64,000 nucleotides of DNA from Sporolactobacillus sp. THM19-2. GTDB taxonomy: Bacteria; Bacillota; Bacilli; Bacillales; Sporolactobacillaceae. Positions 39,052 through 46,733 of this stretch are shown here, piece after piece. Position numbers and translations under genes: made by a program. Location of the stretch: contig NZ_SEMC01000012.1 of assembly GCF_004153195.1 (NCBI RefSeq), forward strand, positions 1-64,000. Direction: 5' to 3'. Below the pieces are notes generated by a model. That model made no database searches, was not told the DNA's origin, and worked only from the letters and a program-made list of their open reading frames with translations. Positions within the stretch are counted from its first letter, which is position 1, and each line of letters starts with the position of its first letter.

Positions 39052-39289
39052 AATCATCCCTTCCTTTGTTTTTTTGTACTTTAAGTAAGCATAAAATTTT
39101 ACGGGGGGAAAGATTTAGAAGACGTAACCTCCGGCGACGCCTGCGCTTTTCCGCCGGCAGTATTTTACCCATTGCTACTGATATCAGTGTATGTATTCTT
39201 CCCTGTCAGGTGAATACCTCAAACGTTCTGTGGGGAGAAAACAGTCAGAATATGTTAGAATGTTGATGTTAAGAAGAGGGGGGACGGAT

Positions 39290-40183
39290 GTGCTGAAGAT
39301 TGGTTCACATGTACATATGTCGGGTAAAAAAATGCTTCTCGGCGCCAGTGAGGAAGCTGCTGCTTTTGATGAAACCGTCATGATGATTTATACTGGCGCG
39401 CCACAGAATACAGCCAGGAAACCTGTAGAAAAACTGAATATCGAAGCCGGACGCGAACATATGAAAAAGCATCATATTGAGGAAGTTGTCGTTCATGCGC
39501 CGTATATTATAAATATTGCGAATACAGTAAAGCCGGAAACCTTTGCCCTGGGTGTGTCTTTTTTAAGAAAGGAAATTGACAGGGCAGAAGCGATTGGGGC
39601 CAGACAGATCGTGCTGCATCCGGGTGCGCATGTCGGAGCCGGAGTCGATACCGGCCTGAAAAAAATTATCGAGGGTTTAAACGAGGTGCTCGAAGCCCGG
39701 GACACGGTACAGATTGCCCTGGAAACCATGGCCGGGAAGGGCAGTGAATGCGGGTACCGGTTTGAGCAGCTGGCACAGATTATCGATGGTGTTCATCTGA
39801 ATGAGAAACTGTCGATCTGCTTCGATACCTGCCATACCAGTGATGCCGGTTATCCTGTTAAGGATGATTTTGATGATGTATTAAATACTTTTGACAAGGT
39901 TATCGGCCTTGACCGGATGAAAGTGGTTCATGTTAATGACAGTAAAAATCCTCAGGGATCACATAAGGACAGGCACGCGAATATTGGACTGGGCTGTATC
40001 GGTTTTGATGCTTTGAATGCTATTGTTCACCACCCGCAGCTTTCCCATCTGCCTAAAATACTTGAAACGCCTTATGTCGGTGAGGACAGAAAGAATAAAA
40101 AACCACCATATAAATTTGAAATTGCCATGTTGAAGCAGGAGAAATTTAACAGCCATCTTCTGGATGATATTATGGCTCAATAG
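39290..40183 (+). CDS. nfo: Endonuclease IV (apurinic/apyrimidinic)
   Basis: A 297-residue zinc-dependent AP endonuclease of base-excision repair. Metal ligands are seen in [68 protein letters not shown] and ILETPY. The GTG at 39290 is chosen because AAGAGGGGGG lies just upstream and it gives the family N-terminus and length. A longer frame starting at 39191 runs through the promoter region. Confidence 0.95.
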   Translation: MLKIGSHVHMSGKKMLLGASEEAAAFDETVMMIYTGAPQNTARKPVEKLNIEAGREHMKKHHIEEVVVHAPYIINIANTVKPETFALGVSFLRKEIDRAEAIGARQIVLHPGAHVGAGVDTGLKKIIEGLNEVLEARDTVQIALETMAGKGSECGYRFEQLAQIIDGVHLNEKLSICFDTCHTSDAGYPVKDDFDDVLNTFDKVIGLDRMKVVHVNDSKNPQGSHKDRHANIGLGCIGFDALNAIVHHPQLSHLPKILETPYVGEDRKNKKPPYKFEIAMLKQEKFNSHLLDDIMAQ

Positions 40184-40194
40184 ACCGGGAAATC

Positions 40195-40230
40195 AAAAAC
40201 AGATCAGTGCGAAAACTGATCTGTTTTTTT
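40195..40230. terminator. Bidirectional terminator between nfo and yqfT
   Basis: A long perfect stem (AAAAACAGATCAGT with ACTGATCTGTTTTT, loop GCGAAA) is followed by extra T residues. The yqfT stop is 10 bases beyond it. Confidence 0.92.
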
Positions 40231-40239
40231 GGCTTTTTT

Positions 40240-40506
40240 TCAATGAAATTGATCGATGATTTTATTGAATTGCTGCTGCAGTTTTTCAGCCAGGTCAGGG
40301 CCAATTTCATCGTCAAGAATTCTGCGTAGAGCGAGCTGACCGTTCGGGTGAAACAGGTCGAGATTCTTCCCTTGCACGCGTGATGCTATTCTTTTCGCCT
40401 GATTTTTTGAAACCGGAATCTGGTATTGTCTGGCTTGCTGAAACAGTTCATCTGCAGTGACTGAGTTGACTCTCTTATTAATGATGGCCTGAATAAGGGG
40501 ATTCAA
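40240..40506 (-). CDS. yqfT: YqfT-like DUF2624 protein
   Basis: An 88-residue all-helical protein. The N-terminus MNPLIQAIINKRVNSVTADELFQQARQ and the central ISKNQAK/R-type segment followed by LFHPNGQLALRRILDDEIGPDLA fit the DUF2624 (YqfT) family found next to nfo in Bacillus. Function unknown. GGAGGGAGC lies just upstream on its strand. Confidence 0.78.
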   Translation of the reverse strand: MNPLIQAIINKRVNSVTADELFQQARQYQIPVSKNQAKRIASRVQGKNLDLFHPNGQLALRRILDDEIGPDLAEKLQQQFNKIIDQFH

Positions 40507-40610
40507 TAAGGCTCCCTCCTGCTTGCGTGTATATCGTCGCTTCTGTTTAACCTATGAGAGCGGATTAAAAAAGATACAGGAAATCTAAAAATGGGCAGAA
40601 TGTCAAATCG

Positions 40611-40652
40611 TGTCGAACAATATTCGTGTGTTTTTCTATGTCATTTGTCGCC
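40611..40652 (+). promoter_or_regulatory. Two Spo0A-box-like sites and a -10 element before the kinase gene
   Basis: TGTCGAA at 40611-40617 matches the Spo0A core heptamer. TTTGTCGCC at 40644-40652 matches seven of the nine positions of TTTGTCGAA. A TATAAT stands at 40660-40665, but no good sigma-A -35 lies upstream. Short motifs of this kind can occur by chance, so the regulatory role is inference. Confidence 0.4.
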
Positions 40653-40766
40653 GATCAAGTATAATTAGTGTAAACAAGAAAAAAGGGTCACTTAAAAATA
40701 TAGAACAGTGATCAACATACGGGGAGCGCTTGAAATCAGGCATTAAGTAAAAGAGGAGTGATAACC

Positions 40767-41747
40767 ATCATCTATCATGAATCCTTTTTAACCGTTTCTG
40801 AAAAAGACCTGTTTGAAAATCAGCTGTCTCTGGAAATACGCTTCTGCCTTGCTCCCGATGGCAGGATTATCGACTGCAATCAGAATGGTGACATTATGGT
40901 CAGACAGTTTGGACATTCCTTTTATGATTTTTTTACCAAAGACGCGGTGATTGAAGCAAAAGCCTTTCTGAATGCGATCCAGAAAGAGCCTGATATTGTT
41001 TCAGCCTTGCTCCATGACCGTATGAACGACAGGGACATGGGTATTTATTACAACGGCTTCTTCAAAAACGGGAAAATTTATCTTGCCGGTTACAGAACTG
41101 ATCCATTGAAAAGGGCTGCAGCAGAATTTGCTCATGAGCTGAGGAATCCGCTGACTGTTATCAAGGGTTTTGTCCAATTGTCCACGTATACACAGGAATT
41201 TGATAAATATAACCGTACGATCTTATCGGAAATTGACAGGATGTATGGCATTCTGGATAATTTTCTGAAACTGACCCGGAAAAAAATAAATATGAAAAAA
41301 ATGCTTCCGGACAAACTCTGCATGGCTCTCATTGCGTTCATTTCATCGGAATGCCTGGTTAAAAAGGTGACATTCGATTATGATATTGCCTTTTCTGTAA
41401 ACGTATGCAATGTTGATTTATCAATGATTAAGCAAGTCATTCTGAATATGCTGAGAAACGCCCTGGAGGCCGTAGAGGGAAAAGAAGGGACAGAAAAAAA
41501 GATTTTTTTCCGTGGTTCGGTTGAAGACAGTGGGTATAGAATCTCATTGACCGATAATGGCCCGGGTATTGAAAATCGTCTTCTGAAACAGGTTGGGCGC
41601 CCCTTCTTCTCCACGAAAGAAAACGGGACAGGCGTTGGCTTGTCTCTATGTAAAAAGATTATCACAGAGCATCATGGCAGCTTTTGCCTCAGCAGTATGC
41701 CGGGAAAAGGAACGACTGCAAGCTTCAGTCTGCCATTTGCTGATTAG
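40767..41747 (+). CDS. Cytoplasmic sensor histidine kinase (orphan, Kin-like)
   Basis: About 327 residues with no membrane segment. A PAS-like N-terminal sensor region (about 10-100) is followed by the HisKA box FAHELRNPLTVIKGFVQLS with the phospho-acceptor His. The ATP-binding domain has NMLRNALEAV (N box), SLTDNGPGIE (G1), PFFSTKENGTGVGLSLCKKII (F and G2) and GKGTTASF. This type resembles the sporulation phosphorelay kinases of Bacillus. No response regulator is adjacent, so it is an orphan. The start is odd: the only conventional codon, GTG at 40758, abuts GGAG with no spacing, whereas an ATC at 40767 stands 9 bases away. Confidence 0.82.
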   Translation: MIYHESFLTVSEKDLFENQLSLEIRFCLAPDGRIIDCNQNGDIMVRQFGHSFYDFFTKDAVIEAKAFLNAIQKEPDIVSALLHDRMNDRDMGIYYNGFFKNGKIYLAGYRTDPLKRAAAEFAHELRNPLTVIKGFVQLSTYTQEFDKYNRTILSEIDRMYGILDNFLKLTRKKINMKKMLPDKLCMALIAFISSECLVKKVTFDYDIAFSVNVCNVDLSMIKQVILNMLRNALEAVEGKEGTEKKIFFRGSVEDSGYRISLTDNGPGIENRLLKQVGRPFFSTKENGTGVGLSLCKKIITEHHGSFCLSSMPGKGTTASFSLPFAD

Positions 41748-41839
41748 TGTTTACATTTTCATTTCCAATAAATGCATCATTAAAAGTGAAGATCTGAGTC
41801 ACACTATAGGTGATCCTAAAAAGAAAGCGAGGGGTCACT

Positions 41840-42202
41840 ATGGCTGGACGGGATCATGATGAAGAATCATTATATGATAAGCGGAATGCTTACAATAATG
41901 AGGAATATGCAAAGGAACTGGCAGCCGATCAATACGATCCGGAAGCCGCGAGACGAAACAGAGATGATAAGCCGCTGCATTCTGAAGGACGCCGGTCACT
42001 GGAAGGCGGGACAGGAATCGGCTGGCTCGCACTGATCATTTCTGCGTGCGCGCTTTTCTTTCTACCGATCGTACTGGGGATTGCCGGTATCATTATCGGC
42101 TATGTAGCGTATCGTCAGGGCGCCCGCACACTTGGTGGCTGGGCGATCGGAATCGGGATCGTTGCCGTTCTGATTCAATTACTGTCACCGTTATTCTGGT
42201 GA
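41840..42202 (+). CDS. DUF4190-like small membrane protein
   Basis: A 120-residue protein with a charged, hydrophilic N-terminal half (many Asp, Glu, Arg, Asn, Tyr) and two C-terminal membrane helices (GIGWLALIISACALFFLPIVLGIAG and GWAIGIGIVAVLIQLL). The helical pair around GIIIGYVAYRQGARTLGGWAIG is typical of DUF4190. YqfX of B. subtilis lies in a similar place and may be the counterpart. The ATG at 41840 follows GAGGGG. Function unknown. Confidence 0.72.
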   Translation: MAGRDHDEESLYDKRNAYNNEEYAKELAADQYDPEAARRNRDDKPLHSEGRRSLEGGTGIGWLALIISACALFFLPIVLGIAGIIIGYVAYRQGARTLGGWAIGIGIVAVLIQLLSPLFW

Positions 42203-42211
42203 CATTTTGGC

Positions 42212-42245
42212 AAAAAGGTGCTTTGTTCAGTCAAAGCGCCTTTTT
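42212..42245 (+). terminator. Terminator after the DUF4190 gene
   Basis: AAAAAGGTGCTTTG pairs with CAAAGCGCCTTTTT (one T-G pair, loop TTCAGT), with the T run at the end. Confidence 0.88.
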
Positions 42246-42326
42246 GTACAGGCATTTTTCTTCAGAACAAAAAGTCACTGTGATAAAATTAAAGTGTGAC
42301 AATATTGTGAAGAAGGAATGATATAC

Positions 42327-42905
42327 ATGGATGCGCTAGAAGTGATTAAAACGAGGAGATCTGTTCGAAAAGTGACCGAACAACAGCCTCCGAAAGAACT
42401 TATTGAAAAAATGCTGGATGCCGCCCGTCGCGCACCCAATCATTTTAATACAGAACCCTGGCATTTTACAGTGCTGACAGGGGAGGGACGTAATAAACTG
42501 GGAAAGGTATACGGGACCCTTAACCAGCAGAAACTTGAGAACCCTGATCAGGCAGCTCTGGATACAGCGATGAAAAAGGGCATTGCCAAGGCAAAGCGAT
42601 CTCCTGTCGTGATCGTGATTTCAATTGAACCGAGCGATCAGCCAAAAGTCAAAAAAGTTGAGGAAATCGCAGCAACGGCCTGTGCCGTCGAAAATATGTG
42701 GCTGACAGCGCATGCACTTGGACTGGGAGCCATCTGGCGTACAGGTGATCCGTCATATACAGATCTCATGAAACAGTCCTTTGGTGTTTCAGAAGGGGGG
42801 CTGGTTCTGGGGTATCTTTATGTCGGATATCCGGAGCCCGGACTTACACCGAAGGCTCCGAAGCGTAAATCTGTAGATGAAATTTCAACCTGGGTTACAG
42901 AATAA
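42327..42905 (+). CDS. Nitroreductase family protein
   Basis: A 192-residue FMN-dependent nitroreductase-like enzyme. The N-terminal IKTRRSVRK supplies the FMN phosphate contacts, then AARRAPNHFNTEPWHFTVL, and the C-terminal GLGAIWRTGD and LVLGYLYVGYPE segments complete the family signature. The physiological substrate is unknown; relatives reduce nitro compounds or quinones with NAD(P)H. The ATG at 42327 is 9 bases from AGAAGGA, whereas the ATG at 42318 touches it. Confidence 0.88.
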   Translation: MDALEVIKTRRSVRKVTEQQPPKELIEKMLDAARRAPNHFNTEPWHFTVLTGEGRNKLGKVYGTLNQQKLENPDQAALDTAMKKGIAKAKRSPVVIVISIEPSDQPKVKKVEEIAATACAVENMWLTAHALGLGAIWRTGDPSYTDLMKQSFGVSEGGLVLGYLYVGYPEPGLTPKAPKRKSVDEISTWVTE

Positions 42906-42933
42906 GACTTCTATCCAATTTATATTTCAAAGT

Positions 42934-42966
42934 AAGACCCGGAGCATCTCGGAGCTCCGGGTCTTT
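42934..42966. terminator. Bidirectional terminator between the nitroreductase gene and ispG
   Basis: A perfect twelve-pair hairpin (AAGACCCGGAGC with GCTCCGGGTCTT, 8-base loop) lies between two converging genes. Confidence 0.85.
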
Positions 42967-42980
42967 CAGCAAGGAATCGG

Positions 42981-44090
42981 TCAGACATTCATTTTTTCCT
43001 GCTCAGCTTTTTTCTTTGCCTCATATTCAGCGGCCAGTTTGTCTATTTCAATCTTCAGTTCATCCACCATCCGGTCTTCAGGGACTTTTCTGATGATTTT
43101 TCCGTGACGGAAAAGCAGGCCCTCCCCATGCCCCCCGGCAATGCCGATATCTGCTTCACGTGCCTCACCTGGTCCGTTAACAGCGCAGCCAAGGACAGAT
43201 ACTTTAATGGGTGCATGGATATGATCAATGTATTCCTCAACTTGATTGGCAATCTTAATCAGATCAATCTGAATACGTCCGCAGGTCGGACACGAGACCA
43301 GGGTCGCTGCATTTGTCAGACCGAACGCTTTAAGTAATTCGCGGCAGACCCTTACCTCTTCAACAGGATCAGCAGAAAGAGAGATACGGATCGTATTGCC
43401 AATGCCTTCATGCAGAAGGATACCGAGTCCGGCTGCGCTCTTAATACTGCCTGAAAATTTAGTGCCGGATTCTGTAATCCCAAGGTGAAGAGGGTAATCA
43501 AAAGCATGTGCTGCTTTTTCATACGCTTCAACAGCCAGATTGATATTGGAGGCTTTCAGTGAAACCACAATGTCATGAAAGTCGAGATCTTCAAGAATTT
43601 TGATGTGATGCAGCGCGCTTTCAACCATCCCGTCAGCTGTCGGATAGCCGTATTTTTCCAGAATATGTCGCTCAAGAGAGCCTGCATTGACACCAATCCG
43701 GATCGGGATATGTTTGGCTTTTGCGGCACGGACGACGGCTTCGACATTTTCTCTTTTGCCGATATTTCCGGGGTTGATACGAATTTTGTCGGCACCGCCT
43801 TCAATTGCTTTTAGTGCCAGTTTGTAATTAAAGTGGATATCCACAACCAGAGGAATGTGAATCTGTTTTTTTATATCAGGGATTGCGAGTGCGTCCTCCA
43901 TAGTCGGGCACGCTACGCGAACCAGCTGGCAACCCGCATTTTCAAGACGGTGAATTTGTGCAACCGTCGCTTCCACATCACGTGTTTTGGTTGTTGTCAT
44001 GCTTTGTATAATGACTTCATTGGATCCGCCAATGATTAAATTTCCAACTTTTACTTTTCTGGTTTTTGTGCGATGCGTCATTTCAGACAC
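42981..44090 (-). CDS. ispG: 4-hydroxy-3-methylbut-2-en-1-yl diphosphate synthase
   Basis: A 369-residue [4Fe-4S] enzyme of the MEP pathway (GcpE) that makes HMBPP, the substrate of IspH. The TIM-barrel N-terminus has [15 protein letters not shown], and the C-terminal cluster domain has [13 protein letters not shown] and [21 protein letters not shown]. The GTG start follows AAGGGGCG on its strand; an ATG three codons later is possible. It lies next to a LysM protein gene, as yqfY-yqfZ in B. subtilis. Confidence 0.96.
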   Translation of the reverse strand: MSEMTHRTKTRKVKVGNLIIGGSNEVIIQSMTTTKTRDVEATVAQIHRLENAGCQLVRVACPTMEDALAIPDIKKQIHIPLVVDIHFNYKLALKAIEGGADKIRINPGNIGKRENVEAVVRAAKAKHIPIRIGVNAGSLERHILEKYGYPTADGMVESALHHIKILEDLDFHDIVVSLKASNINLAVEAYEKAAHAFDYPLHLGITESGTKFSGSIKSAAGLGILLHEGIGNTIRISLSADPVEEVRVCRELLKAFGLTNAATLVSCPTCGRIQIDLIKIANQVEEYIDHIHAPIKVSVLGCAVNGPGEAREADIGIAGGHGEGLLFRHGKIIRKVPEDRMVDELKIEIDKLAAEYEAKKKAEQEKMNV

Positions 44091-44190
44091 GAAACATTCG
44101 CCCCTTTTATGAGTGAAAATGAATTATCTGCAAAAGATCCAGACAAATTCAGTATATCATGATTTGCTGTGAAATGCTGTGAATGGTTAT

Positions 44191-44508
44191 TCAGTGTTTT
44201 TGATCATAGACAGGAAAAGCATAGGTTCTGCCAATTTGCAGATGGTTAGGATCGACTGAAGGGTTCAGCCTGGTAAAGTCCTGCATCACCTGCGAGATGT
44301 CAGGTACACTCTGGTTAACCCGTTCAATCACAGAGAGAAGGGTGTCGCCGGGCGTAACCATTATATTCTTATAAGGAATCGCCGTCTGCCGGGTTGATCC
44401 GGCATTTTCTCTGACCTGCTGCCCACCGGGAAGTGATCCGGAGGTCAGATCCGTATAACTTGTCCAGCAGGCAATAAGAAAGAGAATGGTAAAAATACGC
44501 CTCCTCAT
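44191..44508 (-). CDS. yqfZ: LysM-domain protein (YqfZ-like)
   Basis: A 105-residue protein with an N-terminal signal or anchor helix (about 5-20) and a C-terminal LysM domain starting at IMVTPGDTLLSVIERVN and ending LQIGRTYAFPV, which should bind peptidoglycan outside the cell. B. subtilis YqfZ, next to ispG, has the same layout. The ATG at 44508 is nine bases from AAGGAG, while the ATG at 44517 abuts it. Confidence 0.82.
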   Translation of the reverse strand: MRRRIFTILFLIACWTSYTDLTSGSLPGGQQVRENAGSTRQTAIPYKNIMVTPGDTLLSVIERVNQSVPDISQVMQDFTRLNPSVDPNHLQIGRTYAFPVYDQKH

Positions 44509-44675
44509 ATCAATCATCTCCTTGAAACATATGTATGCGACAGGCAGTCCATTTATGCTGCCCGGCTAAAAAAATATTGTTGTATCTTTCCTGCCGGCTT
44601 CCCGTATGTTTTAATAAGATAGGGGTGTCTCTTTCGCATGAGTACGGGGGCCTCAGACAGAGAGGAGTGCTGACT

Positions 44676-45302
44676 TTGGACTATTTATCCTATCCTGCAG
44701 GCGGATTCTTTGTGATTCTGCTTGCTGCATGTTTACTTTTTGCCGAACTTCTCGTTAAGGGAAAAGGGATTCTTGCTATTCTTGGGAGCTTGCTTTTTAT
44801 TTATTACTTCCATTATTTTCTGACTGATCAGGCTTCGATATGGATTGTTCTGCTGCTTATTGGCGGACTTCTGCTGATCATTATTGACGGTAAGCTGTTT
44901 ACAACCGGTATTATCGGTATACTGGGATTCATTCTGATGATCCTTGGAGTAGCGCTGCCTGCACCGTCTCTGCTTTACGGCATGCTGGTTGGTATCGCGT
45001 TTATTATTGGTTCCTTTGCATCGTTACTGTTCAGAAAGTGGATTCCGCAGCGGGACTATCTTGACAAACTGCAACTGCATGAAAAGCTGTCCAGCGATAA
45101 AGGGTATAATTCAATTAATGAAGACTATAATGAGCTCGTTGGTAAGAAAGGGATCACACTGACGCCTTTTCATCCCGTTGGAACGGTGAAGATAGACGGG
45201 AAAAATTACAGTGCGATTACAGATGGCGTTTATCTTGATCAGCATGTGGCGGTTAAAGTCGTATCTGTCGATGGAACGAGGATTGTCATCGACAAAGACT
45301 GA
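44676..45302 (+). CDS. Short NfeD-type membrane protein
   Basis: A 208-residue protein with about four membrane helices in its first 120 residues (GGFFVILLAACLLFAELL, ILAILGSLLFIYYF, IVLLLIGGLLLIIIDGKL, GIIGILGFILMILGVALP). A soluble OB-fold-like C-terminal domain has NELVGKKGITLTPFHPVGTVKIDGKNYSAITDG. This is the NfeD architecture without the N-terminal ClpP-like protease. Such proteins normally partner flotillins and are encoded beside them, but floA lies 23 kb away. The TTG at 44676 is 8 bases from AGAGGAG; a GTG at 44667 overlaps the ribosome site. Confidence 0.82.
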   Translation: MDYLSYPAGGFFVILLAACLLFAELLVKGKGILAILGSLLFIYYFHYFLTDQASIWIVLLLIGGLLLIIIDGKLFTTGIIGILGFILMILGVALPAPSLLYGMLVGIAFIIGSFASLLFRKWIPQRDYLDKLQLHEKLSSDKGYNSINEDYNELVGKKGITLTPFHPVGTVKIDGKNYSAITDGVYLDQHVAVKVVSVDGTRIVIDKD

Positions 45303-45417
45303 ATGAGGTTTTTGTTATTTTTTCCAGATTGGGGATCTATTTTACATTGTTATTTTCTTTCAGATATGATATATTACATCTTGTCGTTGGAAAAGCTGTG
45401 ATGTCCGAAAATGCATA

Positions 45418-45446
45418 TTGACAGGCGTTGCTGCTTATGTTAAATT
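45418..45446 (+). promoter_or_regulatory. Promoter of the tRNA cluster
   Basis: A perfect TTGACA (45418-45423) with a 17-base spacer and TAAATT (45441-45446), about 20 bases before the first tRNA. The -10 is weak but no other gene starts nearby. Confidence 0.65.
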
Positions 45447-45466
45447 AATTCTTGTTCTGATTTTGT

Positions 45467-45541
45467 TCCACAGTAGCTCAGCGGTAGAGCAATCGGCTGT
45501 TAACCGATTGGTCGCAGGTTCGAACCCTGCCTGTGGAGCCA
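45467..45541 (+). tRNA. tRNA-Asn (GTT)
   Basis: A 75-base cloverleaf. The acceptor stem TCCACAG pairs with CTGTGGA, the anticodon loop is CTGTTAA (anticodon GTT), the T-loop is GGTTCGAACCC, the discriminator is G and CCA is encoded. First gene of a five-tRNA cluster. Confidence 0.95.
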
Positions 45542-45542
45542 T

Positions 45543-45616
45543 GGCGGTGTAGCTCAGCTGGCTAGAGCGTACGGTTCATACCCGTGAGGTCGAGGGTTCG
45601 ATCCCCCCCGCCGCTA
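45543..45616 (+). tRNA. tRNA-Met (CAT), elongator type
   Basis: The acceptor GGCGGTG pairs with CGCCGCT (one G-T at the end and one T-G inside), the anticodon loop is TTCATAC and the T-loop TTCGATC. It lacks the initiator-type first-pair mismatch and GGG/CCC anticodon stem and closely follows the Bacillus elongator tRNA-Met sequence. CCA is not encoded. Confidence 0.93.
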
Positions 45617-45634
45617 TTTTTTTGTGTATGTTAT

Positions 45635-45708
45635 GGCGGTTATGGTGAAGTGGTTAACACACCGGATTGTGGTTCCGGCACGCGTGGGTTCGATCCCCAC
45701 TAACCGCC
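45635..45708 (+). tRNA. tRNA-His (GTG)
   Basis: The anticodon loop TTGTGGT is flanked by CCGGA/TCCGG, and the T-arm is GTGGG-TTCGATC-CCCAC. The gene encodes the extra 5' G (G-1) opposite the 3' C73, the identity mark of bacterial tRNA-His. CCA is not encoded. Confidence 0.93.
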
Positions 45709-45711
45709 CGT

Positions 45712-45788
45712 GGACCCTTAGCTCAATTGGTTAGAGCTGACGGCCCATAACCGTCCGGTTGTAGGTTCGAGTCCTACAGGGTCCACCA
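45712..45788 (+). tRNA. tRNA-Ile2 (CAT, lysidine type) with C33
   Basis: A 77-base tRNA whose acceptor GGACCCT pairs perfectly with AGGGTCC, with encoded ACCA. The sequence closely follows Bacillus tRNA-Ile2, whose CAT anticodon is converted by TilS to lysidine-AU and reads AUA. The anticodon stem is GACGG/CCGTC and the seven-base loop is CCCATAA, so position 33 is C instead of the almost universal T. A second elongator tRNA-Met is the less likely alternative. Confidence 0.88.
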
Positions 45789-45794
45789 TTCTTT

Positions 45795-45883
45795 GGAGGA
45801 ATACCCAAGTTGGCTGAAGGGATCGGTCTTGAAAACCGACAGGGGCTTCACGGCTCGCGGGGGTTCGAATCCCTCTTCCTCCG
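45795..45883 (+). tRNA. tRNA-Ser (TGA)
   Basis: A class II tRNA with a long variable arm. The acceptor GGAGGAA pairs with TTCCTCC, the anticodon loop is CTTGAAA (anticodon TGA), the T-arm is GGGGG-TTCGAAT-CCCTC-type and the discriminator is G. CCA is not encoded. Last gene of the cluster. Fifteen bases of its 3' end recur at 46933-46947. Confidence 0.95.
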
Positions 45884-45913
45884 CTTATAGTGTATCAGTT
45901 CCTATTCTTAAAT

Positions 45914-45953
45914 GCTCAAAATCATTGTTAAATCAATGATTTTGAGCGTTTTT
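45914..45953 (+). terminator. Terminator of the tRNA operon
   Basis: A perfect fourteen-pair stem (45914-45927 with 45934-45947, loop TTAAAT) is followed by GTTTTT, 31 bases after tRNA-Ser. Confidence 0.92.
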
Positions 45954-46072
45954 GCTTTTCAGGGATATAAAAGAAAATCAAATTATTTTGCGTCAATTTT
46001 GCACAAGATTTCATAATTCGTAACCTCCAGGAAACTTGTTATTTCAACGATGAGAGGAATGGGCTTAGGTGT

Positions 46073-46447
46073 TTATGTGCTTGTTTGACCAGAGTATTGG
46101 TGAGTGTGAGGATTAGCACCATTTACCGAGGTCGTTCCTCTAAATTCGTGATAGTGTCCTACATCTGGAAGCGGAATTGCAGGCCCTGTAACACCGGATA
46201 TTTGATGTCTGTGTCCATCATCAACAGAAGTCACAGTGAAATATCGATGATTATGCGGGACACCAGTCGGAGCGGGTTCAGTCGTTCCGGCATATTGATG
46301 TCTGTGCCCTAAATCAAAAGAGGTAATGCCCCTGAATTGATGGCTATGCACAGGCACGCCGTCCCAACTCGTAATGAAAAGCTGATGGGAATGAAGCGGA
46401 TCTGAATCATCAGAATGGAACATGAGACCAGTAACAGGGATTTCCAT
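46073..46447 (-). CDS. YmaF family histidine-rich repeat protein
   Basis: A 124-residue protein of the YmaF family. It contains seven His-x-His pairs at about residues 19, 34, 48, 65, 79, 98 and 114, each in a short beta-like repeat that tends to be followed by G-x-T or V-T-S (GHRHQYAGTT, GHRHQISGVT, GHYHEFRGTT, PHTHQYSGQT). No signal peptide or membrane segment is visible. A metal- or surface-binding role is suggested by composition only; the family has no established function. AAAGGAG precedes the ATG on its strand. Confidence 0.85.
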   Translation of the reverse strand: MEIPVTGLMFHSDDSDPLHSHQLFITSWDGVPVHSHQFRGITSFDLGHRHQYAGTTEPAPTGVPHNHRYFTVTSVDDGHRHQISGVTGPAIPLPDVGHYHEFRGTTSVNGANPHTHQYSGQTST

Positions 46448-46542
46448 TAATTAGACTCCTTTGAATACAAAAGAATTTTGAAACAGTAATTTATATTCAT
46501 AGGAATTGGATCTAGAACAAAAATGAGTTGAATTGAATGCTT

Positions 46543-46570
46543 AAAAGGACACCCGGGTGCCAGGTGCCCT
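46543..46570 (-). terminator. Terminator after the YjcZ-type gene
   Basis: On the minus strand AGGGCACC pairs with GGTGTCCT (one G-T pair) and is followed by TTTT. It lies 50 bases past the YjcZ stop and before the YmaF start. Confidence 0.65.
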
Positions 46571-46619
46571 TATGAAAGAAGGTGCTGAATGGATTTCTGG
46601 CTGCTAAGCGGTTCCATTA

Positions 46620-46733
46620 TTAATAGCAGAATGCTGTACCAACAATGATCAGCAGAATGAACAGGACAACAATCAGGGCAAACCCCTTAGAATGATCGAA
46701 ACCGCCGTAGCCACCGTATCCACCATCACTCAT
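46620..46733 (-). CDS. YjcZ family sporulation peptide
   Basis: A 37-residue peptide with a Gly/Tyr-rich N-terminus (GGYGGYGGF) and one hydrophobic helix (FALIVVLFILLIIVGTAF). This is the hallmark of the YjcZ/YczN family of small spore-associated membrane peptides in Bacillales. An AAGGAGGTGTC lies 5-10 bases before the ATG. It is too short for a normal gene-length cut-off. The exact role is unknown. Confidence 0.88.
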   Translation of the reverse strand: MSDGGYGGYGGFDHSKGFALIVVLFILLIIVGTAFCY

